From Bemisia tabaci (Eukaryota > Arthropoda > Insecta > Hemiptera > Aleyrodidae), in contig NC_092801.1 in the NCBI RefSeq assembly GCF_918797505.1, forward strand, positions 10,292,001-10,356,000: a stretch of 64,000 nt of DNA. Reading direction: 5' to 3'. Within the stretch, counting starts at the first letter, position 1. The number at the start of each line of letters is the position of its first letter. Below the pieces are notes generated by a model. It had not been told where the DNA came from. It worked only from the letters and a program-made list of their open reading frames with translations, and did no database searches. Shown one piece after another: positions 1-11,089 of the stretch. The translations under genes and the position numbers were made by a program.

Positions 1-417
1 ACATACTGATGGCAGTAATTACATGCTTTAAATACTGCACAATAAGTTCCAGTGTTTTTACCAATTGCCTTCAAAATTTTGAATACGTAACGGAAAAAAT
101 TAAATTGCTGATTTAACAATCAAAGTGCTAAAAAAGTGACTGCAATGTTTTAACGTAGATTTTACAACAAAAAATGCTATTTTAACCACCCCCGTGGTGT
201 GGTTAAATTAACTTACAATAGTGGTTAAGGTAGCATTTTTGTGTGTATAATTTTCGTTGAAAAATTGCAGTCACTTTTTTTTACACTGGAAAAAAAACAC
301 ACATAACTGTACCAATATGCGCTAGAACGCATGATGGCGCCTGCAAGACTGCCAGGATACTTCACGCATTGCGCATATGCGCGGTGCGGAGTGCGCGCCT
401 CGATTGTCCTAGTCCTG

Positions 418-685
418 CAGGCCGATTATTGAAATTTATAGACAAAGCTATAGACAAAGAGGACAAAAAGGATATGGTGGGATCCTATTGGTGGAAGCGG
501 GTGGTTGCAATGGACAAATGAGGTAAGTAATAGATTATCTAACGGCAACCGACAAGAGACCTGACACTTAGTCTATTTCTCCTCTTAGTCCGAAAGAACA
601 ACCAGTTGCAACCAATAGAATGACTCCATACTCCCTATGTCTTCTTTGTCTATAACTTTGTCTGTAAATTTCAATAATCAGTCCG
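418..685. mobile_element. H2 hairpin MITE
   Basis: The whole element folds back (GCCGATTATTGAAATTTATA pairs with the far end) and is flanked by CTG on both sides. Related to the copies at 5,696, 6,642 and 19,699. Confidence 0.8.
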
Positions 686-800
686 CTGGAATCGTTAATG
701 CTTGATATTTTTGCAGAATATTTTGCTAATAGATAGATTTAGTGGATACGTTATCCGATGTAATATCGAATCCCTGGTTCAAATGTAAACAAACACGGAA

Positions 801-1025
801 CACTGGAAAAAAAACACATTGGATCTAGAGGCTAGACTCTTAGAAACATCGGCAAGAAAAAATACTCTTAATTCAATCGGATTTTTGCTGAAATCAAGAA
901 CCAAGCCACTTAATTTGAGCAGATTTCCTTTTGATTGAAGCAAAAATCTGATTGAATCAAGAATATTTTTTCTTGTTAATGTTTTCAAGAGTCTGGACTC
1001 TAGATCCAATGTGTTTTTGCCAGAG
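801..1025. mobile_element. H1 hairpin MITE
   Basis: Ends CACTGG and CCAGAG (one terminal mutation); the body contains the H1 hallmark GGATCTAGAG / CTCTAGATCC and folds back on itself. The flanks are AA and TA, so the duplication is decayed. Confidence 0.85.
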
Positions 1026-1067
1026 TAGCAATCTAATTGTTAAATCAGCAATTTAATTTTTTCCGTG

Positions 1068-1873
1068 TAAAACTCTCATCCCCAAAAGCACGTGAGTTCC
1101 ATGCCCTATCAGAGCTTGTATGTTAATAATCTCCCATAATTTTAAAAGCAATATATAAAACTAAACGACGCAGTTCCAACCGTTCCTACACGGTAAATTT
1201 CCATATCCCTGTCAGAAACTCCCGAATTTTTCTCAGTACGAGTTCCCGCTCGTGAAATTCGGCGCAAGTGTGGGTGGAAGCTCCTTATCTACCGGGGCCC
1301 AGACAGACAAATTATCTCTCAGCATTAATTCCACCGCGCTAAGTTAGAACCTCGAAAACCCAACAGGAGTCCTGCGGCAGTCACGCGGTATTTCCTCAGG
1401 AGCATAGGATACCAGTGTTCCTACGTTTCGACACCCTTGCCATCTCCAGCGACGTCACTCAAAGAATCCTTCGGATATTCAGGGATATTCCGGAAATATG
1501 GCAAGGAGGCCTCCAGGTGCAGTTCGTCTTCCGAATGGGAATTTGACGCGGTCGCCACCACTTGAACACAACCTGCCCGACCTCGTCGCAAAAATGTGCC
1601 TTGAATACTGTGCAAATTGGAGGTAAATCTTGAAAAAAAGTGGGATTTGGCAGCGCTGCGCGGCTCGGTTCCGGGAGATGAGTTTATGTAAATCAGGCTT
1701 TTGCGGGAGGCTGTGCAATGGCGGCGCCTTTTCCCGGAGAGGGATCCGATTTTTGAGAAATTAATGAGTGTATCTACGAGACCTTTTTGCCGGCCTGTTT
1801 CTGCATTCTCCCGCCACCGGAGTCGAAATGAAGATCTTCCTGGAGCGAAGAATTTACGACTTAACAACCTGTT
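1068..1873. other. No recognised feature
   Basis: This is non-repetitive sequence within the window, somewhat GC-richer at 1,420-1,860. Short open frames occur on both strands but overlap and show no family motif. Confidence 0.4.
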
Positions 1874-1945
1874 CTGCCGTGCTAAGGAAAAACGCCGTAT
1901 GAACCTTCAGGCGTTGCCAAATTTCCTTTGATAAAACGCTAATTG
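1874..1945. mobile_element. H3 MITE left-end fragment
   Basis: CTGCCGTGCTAAGGAAAAAC and about 50 bp of H3 interior, cut off by the CACGG element that starts at 1,946. Confidence 0.8.
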
Positions 1946-2304
1946 CACGGAGAAAACAACATCGTGCGTGGGACCCGAAGTTTAGGTCGTATGGATCTCT
2001 GAAGTTTTCAGATTGAGCATCTGAACACTTTAGGTCCAGCTGCTAAGGGTCAGATCACACATCTGAAACTTCAGTTCTTACATCTGAAGTACTTCAGATG
2101 TGAGAACCGAAGTTTTTCGGATGTGAGAACCGAAGTTCTTCGGATACGAAAACCGAAGTACTTCAGACGTAAGAACTGAAGTTTCAGATGTGTGATCCAA
2201 ACCTCAGCAGCTGGACCTTAAGAGTTCGAATGCTCAATCCGAAAACTTCAGAGATCCATATGACCTAAACTTCGGGTCCCACGCACGAAGTTTTTTTCTC
2301 CGTG
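1946..2304. mobile_element. CACGG-ended hairpin with internal aacttcgg repeats
   Basis: The ends CACGGAGAAAAC and GTTTTTTTCTCCGTG form a full-length hairpin. Many short inverted copies of AACCGAAGT-type words lie in the middle. A second partial copy of the interior follows directly at 2,305-2,480. Confidence 0.8.
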
Positions 2305-2480
2305 TATGGATCTCTGAAGTTTTCAGATTGAGCATCTGAACACCTTAGGTCTAGCTGTCGAGGTTCGGATCACACATCTGAAACTTCAGTTTTTACCTCT
2401 GAAGTACTTCGGTTTTCACATCCGAAAAACTTCGGTTCTCACAACCGAAAAACTTCGGTTCTCACATTTGAAGTACTTCA

Positions 2481-3555
2481 AAAAATATAAAAGAGGTGTA
2501 TGAAGCATTTTTAAAACGCAGTGAAAGAAATGCGTGTTCTTTCAATTTAACGTAAATAAGTAACTAGCCACTTTATTCTTGGTTCATTATACACGCCACA
2601 TCGAAACATGGGTGTTAGATTGTCCCTTGTTTCTTATTTTTTCTCTCTTTTTTTGCATTTTGTTCTACTTTTCCTTAAATTTAACATATTTATTGCCGCA
2701 CCTTTCTACGAAACTTAATTCAAATGGGCAAAATAATAGTTGACCATTTAAAAGACTCGTCACTCAGTTTTTGTGGATGACATCGTGCAAGAGCAAGTAT
2801 TTAAACTGGAGGTCAGACTGGAATGGATCTGATTATTGAAGGCGCACTGAACGCCGTGGAACTACATGCGAGTTTCATATTAGAAGGAATAAACTCACAA
2901 AATTGTAAGTGATTATATTCCTTCCATTCTGAGGGAAATTCATAGATTATTCCAAGTCGTCATGTTGTTCAGTTTTCTATCTAAAAAAAATATAACAGAA
3001 AATTAGATAACGTGAAACAAAGTTAGAATGGCACTCATGAAATCCGTCCCAATAATGTCTTAATAGTGTTGAGTTTTACTGAAGAGATTTTAAAATACCG
3101 CACTTTCAAGAATTGAGTGCCAAAAAGTGAATTTGCTTCAAATTTTTGCCTCACAAATGTTATTTTTTGGCATTTTCTGGAATGAGATACACATTTTCAT
3201 TGCTGTCTGTTTGAGAGTGGAACTTTATTCTTTGAAGAGAACCCAAAACTTATACTCTTCTACTAACGATTAGTGCTGCTACTACTAAATAGTATACTGC
3301 TTATACGGATGCTCATTTGTTCTTGACCTTTAATGAAGTATTTCTTTAGCCAGCTAACGAGCAGACCCATTTTCTACCGTGATACCAAAACGAGTAGTAA
3401 GTCCAAATCTGACTTGACGAGGAAATGGGTACAATACTGCTTTGAGAGGCAAATTTCAATTAAATAACCCTACGGTTTTCGTAAAATTCTCGATCATCCA
3501 AAAGACTATTAATACTTGTTCACATAGTAAAGAAAATACGAATTTCATGCAATTA
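2481..3555. other. No recognised feature
   Basis: AT-rich sequence; no long open frame, TIR or tandem repeat was seen. Confidence 0.4.
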
Positions 3556-3935
3556 AGATGAGTTTTGCTGTTTTAGCTATTTCAGTGCTCTCCTCTGGAG
3601 GAGATTAGACGAATTTTGGAGGAAACTCGATTTCAAAAATTTGACCCGGACTGCTCCCTTCGCTACAGTGGGGAAAAAAACACATTAGATCTAGAGTCCA
3701 GACTCTTGAAAACACTGACAAGAAAAAGGACTCTTGATTCAAGCCGATTTAAGCTTAAATCACAAGGAAATCCGCTCAAATTAAGAGGCTTGGTTCTTGA
3801 TTTAAGCTTAAATCTGTTTGAATCAAGAGTATTTTTTCTTGTCGATGTTTTTAAGAGTCTGGACTCTAGATCCAATGTGTTTTTTCCAGTGTATCACGGC
3901 AGTGTTGGAGTGACACGGCTGTTTTTTACTCAGAA
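3556..3935. repeat. Repeat shared with 17,810-17,930, split by an H1 insertion
   Basis: GAGATTAGACGAATTTTG and the following 70 bp recur at 17,838. The paralogue at 17,9xx reads cttcacTAtcacg where this copy reads cgcTA-[H1]-TAtcacgg, so it gives the empty site and proves a TA duplication for this H1 copy. Confidence 0.75.
3666..3891. mobile_element. H1 hairpin MITE
   Basis: A 226-bp fold-back element ending in CCAGTG, flanked by TA on both sides. The empty paralogous site is near 17,912. Confidence 0.92.
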
Positions 3936-4348
3936 CCTTCGGACGCCTCCAAACTGACCAATCGGCATTTTATTCTTGGCCGTGCTGCAGGGGCGTCTGC
4001 GAGAGCGGCCGTGATCCCTGGACCGGGGCTGGCAGGGCCGAGGGATCAGCGGAAGTTTTGAGACGGGATGCGTGTCGCCGGGGGGCGGGGAGAGACGACG
4101 TGCGTTGCGGGGTGCCTGCGCGTCAGGCGCAGGGAGGCCGGCTGTGGTGCGGAGGGTGTGGCCTATCCACCATGCTCCGGGCACCTCATCGATCCCGGCC
4201 CGTCGCATCCCGGCCTTGGCTCCCTGTCCTTCCCGCCAAATCCCCCCCCCCCGCCCACGCCCTGTTCGCCCCCCCGTGCCCTACCCTGCGTGCCCCGCGT
4301 AGAGCGATCGAGGTATCAATCGAGGCGCTTTCGTCGAACGGGACTTTC
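3936..4348. other. GC-rich unclassified stretch
   Basis: It is markedly GC-rich against its AT-rich neighbours, with C-runs near 4,245-4,275. Overlapping open frames exist on both strands because stops are rare in GC-rich DNA; none has a recognised domain. It is not rRNA by any motif I could recognise. Confidence 0.35.
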
Positions 4349-5286
4349 GAATTCGCACGCGGAAGGGTATTGGGTTGACGCGGTGCGAGAGACGAAGTTG
4401 CAACGGCAGCCTGTGGCAACAAATATCCGTGGAATGAATTGCAGGATGAAAGGCTAAACATGATAGGACTGCGAACTGATTGTTGAATTTTATAGACAAA
4501 GCTGTTGAAAGTGATAGACAAAGCTATTGGGACATATATTATAGACATATTGGGTTGACGCGTTGCGAAAGACGAAGTTGCAACGGCAGCCTGCACTGGA
4601 TAAAAAATACATTTGATCTAGAGTCTAGACTCTTAAAAACATCGACAAGAAAAAATACTCTTGATTCAATCAGATTTAAACTTAAATGAAGAACCAAGCC
4701 TCTTAATTTGAGCGAATTTTCTTTTAATTTAAGCTTAAATCTGATTGAATCAAGAGTCCTTTTTCTTGTCAATGTTTTCAAAAGTCTGGACTCTGGATCC
4801 AATGTGTTTTTTTTACCAGTGTGTGGCAACAAATATTCGATTTTGCAATATCCGTGGAATGAATTGCAGGATGAAAGGCTAAGCATAAAGGAACTGCGAA
4901 CTGATTGTTGAATTTTATAGACAAAGCTGTTGAAATAAATAGAAAAAGATATAGATAATGATGCTATTGACGAAGAATTCGCACGCGGAAGGGTATTGGT
5001 TTGACGCGTTGCGAGAGACGAAGTTGCAAGGGCAGCCTGTGACAACAAATTTTCAATTTTGCAATATCCGTGAAACGAATGAATATGGAGCGATCCTATT
5101 GGTTAATTTGGGTGCTTCTGAAAGGATAAGGGGGTTGATGGACTAACTTTGGTCTCTCATGAGTTGCCGTTACTTAGTCTATTACCTTTCTCCTTTGTCC
5201 ATTGCAACCACCCGCTTCCACAATGGGCTCCCTATTTCCTTTTTGTCCTCTTTGTCTACAGCTTTGTCTATCAATTCCAACTATCA
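4349..5286. repeat. Tandem array of an H2-related unit
   Basis: A unit with GAATTCGCACGCGGAAGGGT, GACGAAGTTGCAA, GTGGCAACAAAT and TAGACAAAGCTGTTGA begins at about 4,349, recurs in part from 4,551 and begins again at about 4,976. The array runs into the right half of an H2-like element that ends near 5,286. The middle unit is split by an H1 insertion. Confidence 0.7.
4594..4821. mobile_element. H1 hairpin MITE inserted in a tandem unit
   Basis: The filled site reads cagccTG-[CACTGG...CCAGTG]-TGtggcaac. Sister units at about 4,409 and 5,033 read cagcctgtggcaac or cagcctgtgacaac, giving an unambiguous 2-bp TG duplication. Confidence 0.93.
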
Positions 5287-5416
5287 GCCCTTAGTTAGAA
5301 TATTACTAAAATCGTTAGCAAGGATCTATTTACGATTTAATACATAAAGTGGAATAAACTTTTCGATGAATCTCGTCGAAATCGTCCTATTCGACACCAC
5401 ATGCCACGTTATGTTA

Positions 5417-5689
5417 TGGTTACACGCTCAAATTTCCATCAATTTCCGATCAAATGGTGACTGGTGCGCACCATCTACCATCTTTCTGCGGTCTGCAAAA
5501 ATTTGATGGTAGATGATGGAGCTGTGGGGCTCATCCTTCATCTGATTTCCACCCAGCCGTGCTTATTTCATGCTTATTCCAATCAACAAGCTGTTTTAAT
5601 TGATTTTACTCATCAATCTAGATAACTCTCGACCGCCATCTTGGTCATCTTTTTGATCGGAATTTGACGGAAATTTGAGCGTGTAACCA
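5417..5689. mobile_element. Hairpin MITE with TGGTTACACG ends
   Basis: The TIR TGGTTACACGCTCAAATTTC and its inverse end at 5,689; the inner part is partly inverted (GATGGTAGATG). It abuts the H2 copy at 5,696. Confidence 0.8.
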
Positions 5690-5695
5690 GGCCAG

Positions 5696-5957
5696 CGGGC
5701 CGATTATTGAAACTGATAGACAAAGCGATAGACAAAGAAGACATAGAGCGATCCTATTGGTTGACATGATTGGTTCTTATAGACTAAGGAAGAAAATGAT
5801 GGACTAACTGTCAGGTTTCTCGTGGGTTACCGTTAGTTAGTCCATTACCTACCTCCTATGTCCATTGCCACCACCCGCTTCCACCAATAGGATCCCTCCT
5901 AATCCCTTTTGTCGTCTTTGTCTATAGCTTTGTCTATCAGTTTCAATAATCGGCCCG
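5696..5957. mobile_element. H2 hairpin MITE
   Basis: CGGGCCGATTATTGAAACTG and the exact inverse end at 5,957. CAG lies on both sides as a 3-bp target duplication. Confidence 0.92.
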
Positions 5958-6137
5958 CAGTGGACCTCCCTCGATGACAGTGTTCAATTAAACAGGGAAA
6001 AGAGTTGTTTACAAAGCGACTGCGAATAAAATCACATAAATTAGGGCAAGATCCAGTTGTTTTATTACGGATTCTAGGAATTCGTCGGAGCTTTGTTCAA
6101 GTCATTCCTTGCATACGTAGGAAAAACGCCCCGAGAC

Positions 6138-6302
6138 CAGTGGCGTGGCGTGCTTTGCGATATATCGGTTGTTATGCCATTTAAACCTATGGAAAAGGAT
6201 CGATAAACAGGGTGTTCGCAGCGAGCACCTTAATAATCGATTCTCTACCATAGGTTTAAATGGCATAACAATCGATTTATCGCAAAGCACGCCACGCCAC
6301 TG
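6138..6302. mobile_element. H5 hairpin MITE, complete
   Basis: A 165-bp, almost perfect hairpin with ends CAGTGGCGTGGCGTGC and GCACGCCACGCCACTG and internal atcgat/ATCGATAAACAGGG motifs. Confidence 0.88.
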
Positions 6303-6641
6303 TAAATTTCCTGCAATTTTTTTCTCCTGTCCGCATTTTCGGAGAAAGGAGGAAGCGATGGGGGGAGGGGCAGACAAAGCACATTCAACAGAAACCTGGG
6401 GCTTTTCCACGCAGTCACTTCATTGAGCTTACGCCCTCTTTATCATGAACGTCCCGTTCCTTTGAGCCCCTCCTGCTCGTCATCCTTGAACCTTTGCAAC
6501 CCCGACAGACGTAAGTAGAGAGCATGAAACACGCGCTTTTTCCTCTCGAGAAATTATGCTAACCGGATTTTTCGATGACGCAGACTCCTTGAAGATCAAC
6601 ACAAGCCTCGTTGTCGGATCCACGCGAAAACTGCCGCGCTG

Positions 6642-6912
6642 CGGGCTGATTGTTGGAATTGATAGACAAAGTGATAGACAAAGGAGACATCGAGACTATG
6701 GAGTGATCCCATTGGTTGAAATGAGTGGTTGATACAGACCAAGGAGGTAAATGATGGATTAAAGAAAGGGTCTTTCGTCGGTTGCCAGTAGTTAGTCCAT
6801 TACCTACCTCCTCTGTATATTTCAACCACCCGCTTCCACCGATAGGATGCCTTTATACCCCTATTGTCTTCTTTGTCTATCGCTTTGTCTATCAATTTCA
6901 ACAATCAGCTCG
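6642..6912. mobile_element. H2 hairpin MITE
   Basis: CGGGCTGATTGTTGGAATTG and its inverse; flanked by CTG on both sides. Confidence 0.9.
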
Positions 6913-7067
6913 CTGAGGAAGAACACCGCATGAGCCATCAGATGTTGCCATATTTCCTTCGAGAAAAGTCAAATTTACCGGAAAATTGTGAATATTTTCA
7001 TACGAATTTTTCAGAAAATTTTATTCGTGATTTAATCTAAAATATTTGCAAAGTTCATGAAATACTA
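6913..7067. mobile_element. H3 MITE fragment
   Basis: Degenerate left part (CTGAGGAAGAACACCGCATG) with the H3 interior, cut by the H1 copy at 7,068. Confidence 0.65.
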
Positions 7068-7295
7068 CACTGGAAAAAAAAACACATTGGATCTAGAGTC
7101 CAGACTCTTGAAAACATTGACAAGAAAGAATACTCTTGATTCCATCGGATTTTTGCTTGAATCAAAACAAAATCCGCTTAAATTAAGAGGCTTGGTCCTT
7201 GATTTAAGCTAGATTCTGATTGAATCAAGAGTATTTTTTCTTGTCGATGTTTTCAAGAGTCTGGACTCTAGATCCAATTTGTTTTTTTTCCAGTG
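7068..7295. mobile_element. H1 hairpin MITE
   Basis: A 228-bp fold-back element, CACTGG to CCAGTG, flanked by TA on both sides. Confidence 0.92.
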
Positions 7296-7520
7296 TATGC
7301 AAAACTTTGCTCACAAATACATATTCCAACACATAGTTTTCCACATATTTAATTTCTTGAAAATTTCCTTGATTGTTCCTCTGTATTAGAAGAATATCCC
7401 GTAGAAATTTCAAGCTATATAGTTGACTTCTATCTCCTCGAAAAAATAAAATAGGAGCAGACATTTTGAAGAACCGCAATGGATAGATACGTGGTCTCGC
7501 ACTTTAGCCATCGATATGAA
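7296..7520. repeat. Relic of an interspersed repeat (also 33,690, 63,120)
   Basis: Blocks such as aaaaaataaaataggagc and the strand-inverted 'acgtggt...gcacttt' ending recur at 33,880-33,960 and more loosely at 22,376-22,600 and 63,120-63,360. Non-coding. Confidence 0.5.
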
Positions 7521-7628
7521 AACCTCCAAAGCTTCGTGGAGTCCTATCACTTTAAAATCATAATTGAGCACGTTCCGACATCGAGATAAAAGACAATATC
7601 TCGTGAAGCTTTGCTATCGTGCTTCGTA

Positions 7629-7790
7629 TTGCCGTGCTGAGGAAGAACGGCGTATGAGCCTTCAGACGTTGCCAAGTTTCTTTCGATAAAAGCGAAATTT
7701 ACTAGACAATGGTGACAATTTTTTTCCAAAATTTTTAGGCGAATTTGCACGTAATTTACTCTAAAATATCTTAAACTTTCAAGAAAAAAT
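7629..7790. mobile_element. H3 MITE left part
   Basis: Left TIR GCCGTGCTGAGGAAGAACGG with about 130 bp of interior; no matching right TIR directly after it. Confidence 0.75.
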
Positions 7791-7800
7791 ACGCATAAAT

Positions 7801-8047
7801 GGACGTAGTTAAACAGAAAGGAACCAAACCAAATCGGGATCGAACCGAGAAAAAGAGGTTTAAAGTTTGGCTCCTGCATAAGACTCAATGTAAAAGATAA
7901 ACTTCAAGATCAATTTCTGCAAAATTTGCTCCAGCAAAAACTTTGAATTTTTGGCGATAGATAGCAGAGCATTGGTTGAGTTCGAGATCACTCATAACTC
8001 AATTTTTTCCGCAATGTAGGTTGGTTCCTTTCTGCTTAACTCAGTCC
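7801..8047. mobile_element. H4 hairpin MITE
   Basis: GTTAAACAGAAAGGAACCAA at the left and TTGGTTCCTTTCTGCTTAAC at the right form TIRs. It abuts the LINE poly(A) tract. Confidence 0.8.
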
Positions 8048-8051
8048 AAAT

Positions 8052-8086
<35 letters not shown>

Positions 8087-8168
8087 ATTTATTGTTTCTT
8101 TTGATTTAAAACAAAACAAAAGATTACAAAGTCAAAGTAAAAATTGTTATAAATCTAATATACATAAT

Positions 8169-11042
8169 TTACTCTAAATATTCATCAATACTATAGAATA
8201 CATTCTCCTTACAAAATGTATCTACTTTTCTTTTGAAGGTGCTTCTCTCTTCAATTTCTTTAATATATCTAGGGAGTTTGTTGTATATCTTTGAGCAATT
8301 GTATTTGGGCCCTTTGGAAATCATTCCTTTTGGTATCTCTGATATGCTTATGTCTACCTCATTTCTACCTCTATAGTTCTCTTTTTCTCTATTAAATTCG
8401 AAGTAGTGCTTATTTCTATTTACAAACAAAACTGACTCCCTTATATAAATATTGTATACAGTCATTAATTCATTTTCTTTGAATATCACTTTACATGTTT
8501 CTCTTTTTTTAAGTCCAAAAATGTTACGAAGTACTCTTTTCTGAAGTTTAAATACTCTATCAACTCCTTTCGAGTTTCCCCAGAACATTATCCCATATCT
8601 TATCGTCGAGTAGATGAAGGCATAATAAAGCTTAATCAAATCAGCTCTGTTTAGTAAATGTCTTAGTCTATTCATTGCATAGCTGTAGGATCCTAGTTTT
8701 TTTACTATCGCGTCTATATGCTCATTCCATTCAATATTTTCCTGTATTATTAGTCCTAGTACTTTGTGTTTATTCACCCTTTCGATTTCACCCAGTGGTT
8801 GGCTGTCTTTCCATTGAATCAAGTTCACTTCGTGCTTTCCGTTTTTGCCGAATAGCATGTATACTGATTTTTCCGTGCTGAATGACTGCGACATGGCTGA
8901 ATATAGTTCTCTTAGATTAATTACATCCTTTTTTACTGATTTCCAGTCTTCCTCGTTTTTTAGTTGTTTGAAAACCACTGTTTTGTCATCTACATAATCC
9001 ACAGCCGAGCCACTCATTAGTACATTATTTACATACATTACATAGATTATAAATAAAAGCGGCCCTAAGATACTACCCTGGGGGACTCCATATTCGTTTA
9101 ATAATTTCATTGAGATGTACGTTTTTCCTTCTACTTTAACTTCAGCATATTGAAGCCACTGATGTAAATATGACCGTAAGACACTGCCCGCTCTTCCTCT
9201 TATGCCTACTTTCTCCAAAATTTTTAACAGCAAGTCTCTATCAACTAAGTCAAACGCTTTTGTTAGATCACAAAACACTGCTAGATTTGGGTGTTGTAAA
9301 TCATCCTGTGTAATTTCGTCTAATATCTCAAACAAAGCTTCCGTCGTTGAGCAGTGTTTCCTGTAACCAAACTGCTTCCTGCAAAAGATCCTATGTTTTT
9401 CTAGGAACTTATATACCCTTTTATAAATTAATTTTTCAAATATTTTGGAGAAATTAGGCAGCAGTGCTAGTGGCCTGTAGTTACTGTACTCTGAGGGTTC
9501 TCCTTTCTTGTAGATTGGAATAATTTTTGCAATTTTTAAGGCAGATGGGTACTGCCCACATTCTATCATGAGATTGAAAACTCTCGCTATTATTTCACGT
9601 GTATGTTTGACTGATTTTTTTATTATCTGGATGGGAATTTGATCTTCACCCACTGAACTTTTATTTTTCAGTTCATTTATAATGGTCTCCACTTCATAGA
9701 TATCCGTCGGATGTAGTACACATGTATTTTCTATTCTAGGTACTACTGCTAGTGGATCTAGATTGCTTTTGATGAGAGTAACCCTTTCTTTTATCGTCGT
9801 TGAAAATTTATTGTATTCATTCATTATTTCATGCGGTGGTATTTCATTCCTATTTAAAATAAAATTATTTTTACTTTTTTCTTTAAAATTTGAGTTTCTC
9901 TTCACTTGATCCCACAGAGTTTTTGACGGATTTTTACTATTGTTGATTGCTTTTTGAATATGCTCCGATTTTTTTCTTTGTAATAATGTCAAGTATTTTC
10001 TTTGAAAACTTTTAAAACTTTCATTGGCCTCTTCTGAGTCATTTGCGTATCTTTGTAGTATCAATAGCCATTCTCTTGCCTCCTTCACTTCAGAGTCTAT
10101 CCAAGTTTTCCTTTTTCTGTTAACTTTCTTCCATGGAAAAGATTGTTCATAGATGCTTTTAAACATCTTTGCAAAATTACTGTAGAGATCATCTGGGTTT
10201 TCATAGTATCCATTCCTAATTTTCTTTAGCGCTAAGAGGTTCCATTGAAAGTTTTCAAAGTTTTCAATACTGAAATTCCTTACTCTACACATTTCTCCTG
10301 CTTTGTTAAATTTTACTCCTTTGAGTGTTAATACTAGTGCTTTGTGGTCCGAGAGAGCAGGTTCCATCACTCTGACTCTAGTTTCTTCTATATTAGTAAT
10401 GATGTTATCCAAACAAGCCTTCGATTTTATCCTCGTCACCTCCTCGACTAAAATTTCCAGATTGTTAGTTGCAATTAGTTCTAGCAGTCCCTTGCTCTCT
10501 TTAACCACTTGCTTACAATTAAAATTAAAATCACCACATAAGATTAATTTTCCTGTCTTGTTTCCCAATTCATCCACTAATTCCGCGATAACAGCAGAAA
10601 ATTTTTCAATGCTTTCTTTGGTTGTATTAGGTACTCTATAAATGTTTATTATTATTATGTTCTGGGTTATACAGTGTACTGCCGTAAGTTCTAATTCTCC
10701 CTCCCTTGAATATTTACTTATATCTATTACTCTTAAGTCAATCGCATACGCTTCATTAACTAAAATTGCCACTCCTCCATAAGAAACTCCGTTTTTTGCA
10801 GGTTTTCTACAAAATGTAGTAATATAGCTGTATCCTGGCAGTGTTACGCATTTGTTTTCCCCTAGCCAATGTTCTGCTACACATAATATTTTTGGCTTTA
10901 CTTCATTCAAGAACACTTCCAGTTTCTCTATCTTTTTGGTTATCGATCTTATATTTATAAATACCAGAAATGTTTCCTCTTTTACACTTGATACCATTTC
11001 AGTCTCCTTAACATTAAACAAAGTCCTATTCACTTCTGACAT
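8169..11042 (-). CDS. LINE ORF2: endonuclease and reverse transcriptase
   Basis: The 957-codon ORF2 has an N-terminal APE endonuclease with the catalytic series N30, E57 (AEHW), Y134 region (NIYRVPN), D171/N173 (GDFN), D212 and S231-D232-H233. The reverse transcriptase domain (about 500-800) shows YSNYRPLALLPNFSKIFEKL, DLTKAFDLVD (592-601), GVPQGSILGPLLF (652-664) and the catalytic YVDD box (683-686). A C-terminal basic region (LQKRVLRNIFGL) follows. These domains nick target DNA and prime reverse transcription of the element RNA. The frame is open 18 codons above the first ATG, back to the slippery site at 11,096-11,102, so translation may begin by frameshift from ORF1 and not at this ATG. 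YVDD replaces the commoner FADD. Confidence 0.93.
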   Translation of the reverse strand: MSEVNRTLFNVKETEMVSSVKEETFLVFINIRSITKKIEKLEVFLNEVKPKILCVAEHWLGENKCVTLPGYSYITTFCRKPAKNGVSYGGVAILVNEAYAIDLRVIDISKYSREGELELTAVHCITQNIIIINIYRVPNTTKESIEKFSAVIAELVDELGNKTGKLILCGDFNFNCKQVVKESKGLLELIATNNLEILVEEVTRIKSKACLDNIITNIEETRVRVMEPALSDHKALVLTLKGVKFNKAGEMCRVRNFSIENFENFQWNLLALKKIRNGYYENPDDLYSNFAKMFKSIYEQSFPWKKVNRKRKTWIDSEVKEAREWLLILQRYANDSEEANESFKSFQRKYLTLLQRKKSEHIQKAINNSKNPSKTLWDQVKRNSNFKEKSKNNFILNRNEIPPHEIMNEYNKFSTTIKERVTLIKSNLDPLAVVPRIENTCVLHPTDIYEVETIINELKNKSSVGEDQIPIQIIKKSVKHTREIIARVFNLMIECGQYPSALKIAKIIPIYKKGEPSEYSNYRPLALLPNFSKIFEKLIYKRVYKFLEKHRIFCRKQFGYRKHCSTTEALFEILDEITQDDLQHPNLAVFCDLTKAFDLVDRDLLLKILEKVGIRGRAGSVLRSYLHQWLQYAEVKVEGKTYISMKLLNEYGVPQGSILGPLLFIIYVMYVNNVLMSGSAVDYVDDKTVVFKQLKNEEDWKSVKKDVINLRELYSAMSQSFSTEKSVYMLFGKNGKHEVNLIQWKDSQPLGEIERVNKHKVLGLIIQENIEWNEHIDAIVKKLGSYSYAMNRLRHLLNRADLIKLYYAFIYSTIRYGIMFWGNSKGVDRVFKLQKRVLRNIFGLKKRETCKVIFKENELMTVYNIYIRESVLFVNRNKHYFEFNREKENYRGRNEVDISISEIPKGMISKGPKYNCSKIYNKLPRYIKEIEERSTFKRKVDTFCKENVFYSIDEYLE

Positions 11043-11089
11043 AACATCACCATTACTTTGCAGAAAAAGATTTTTTTCTTTGTCATAGT

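Larger units (their letters stand above)
88..1067. mobile_element. CACGG-type element interrupted by nested MITEs
   Basis: Ends cggaaaaaattaaattgctg (88) and its inverse ending ttttttccgtg (1,067) form a TIR of about 30 bp. Inside are a 165-bp hairpin (about 120-285), an H1 end fragment (287-304), a block ending ggatacttcacgcattgcg (about 350), a full H2 (418-685) and a full H1 (801-1,025). The pattern is of successive insertions into one older element. Confidence 0.6.

Noticed and set aside
3930..4596. Several overlapping 70-136-codon frames on both strands
   Set aside because: GC-rich sequence with few stops, running into H1 and H2 repeats; frames conflict and show no family motif.
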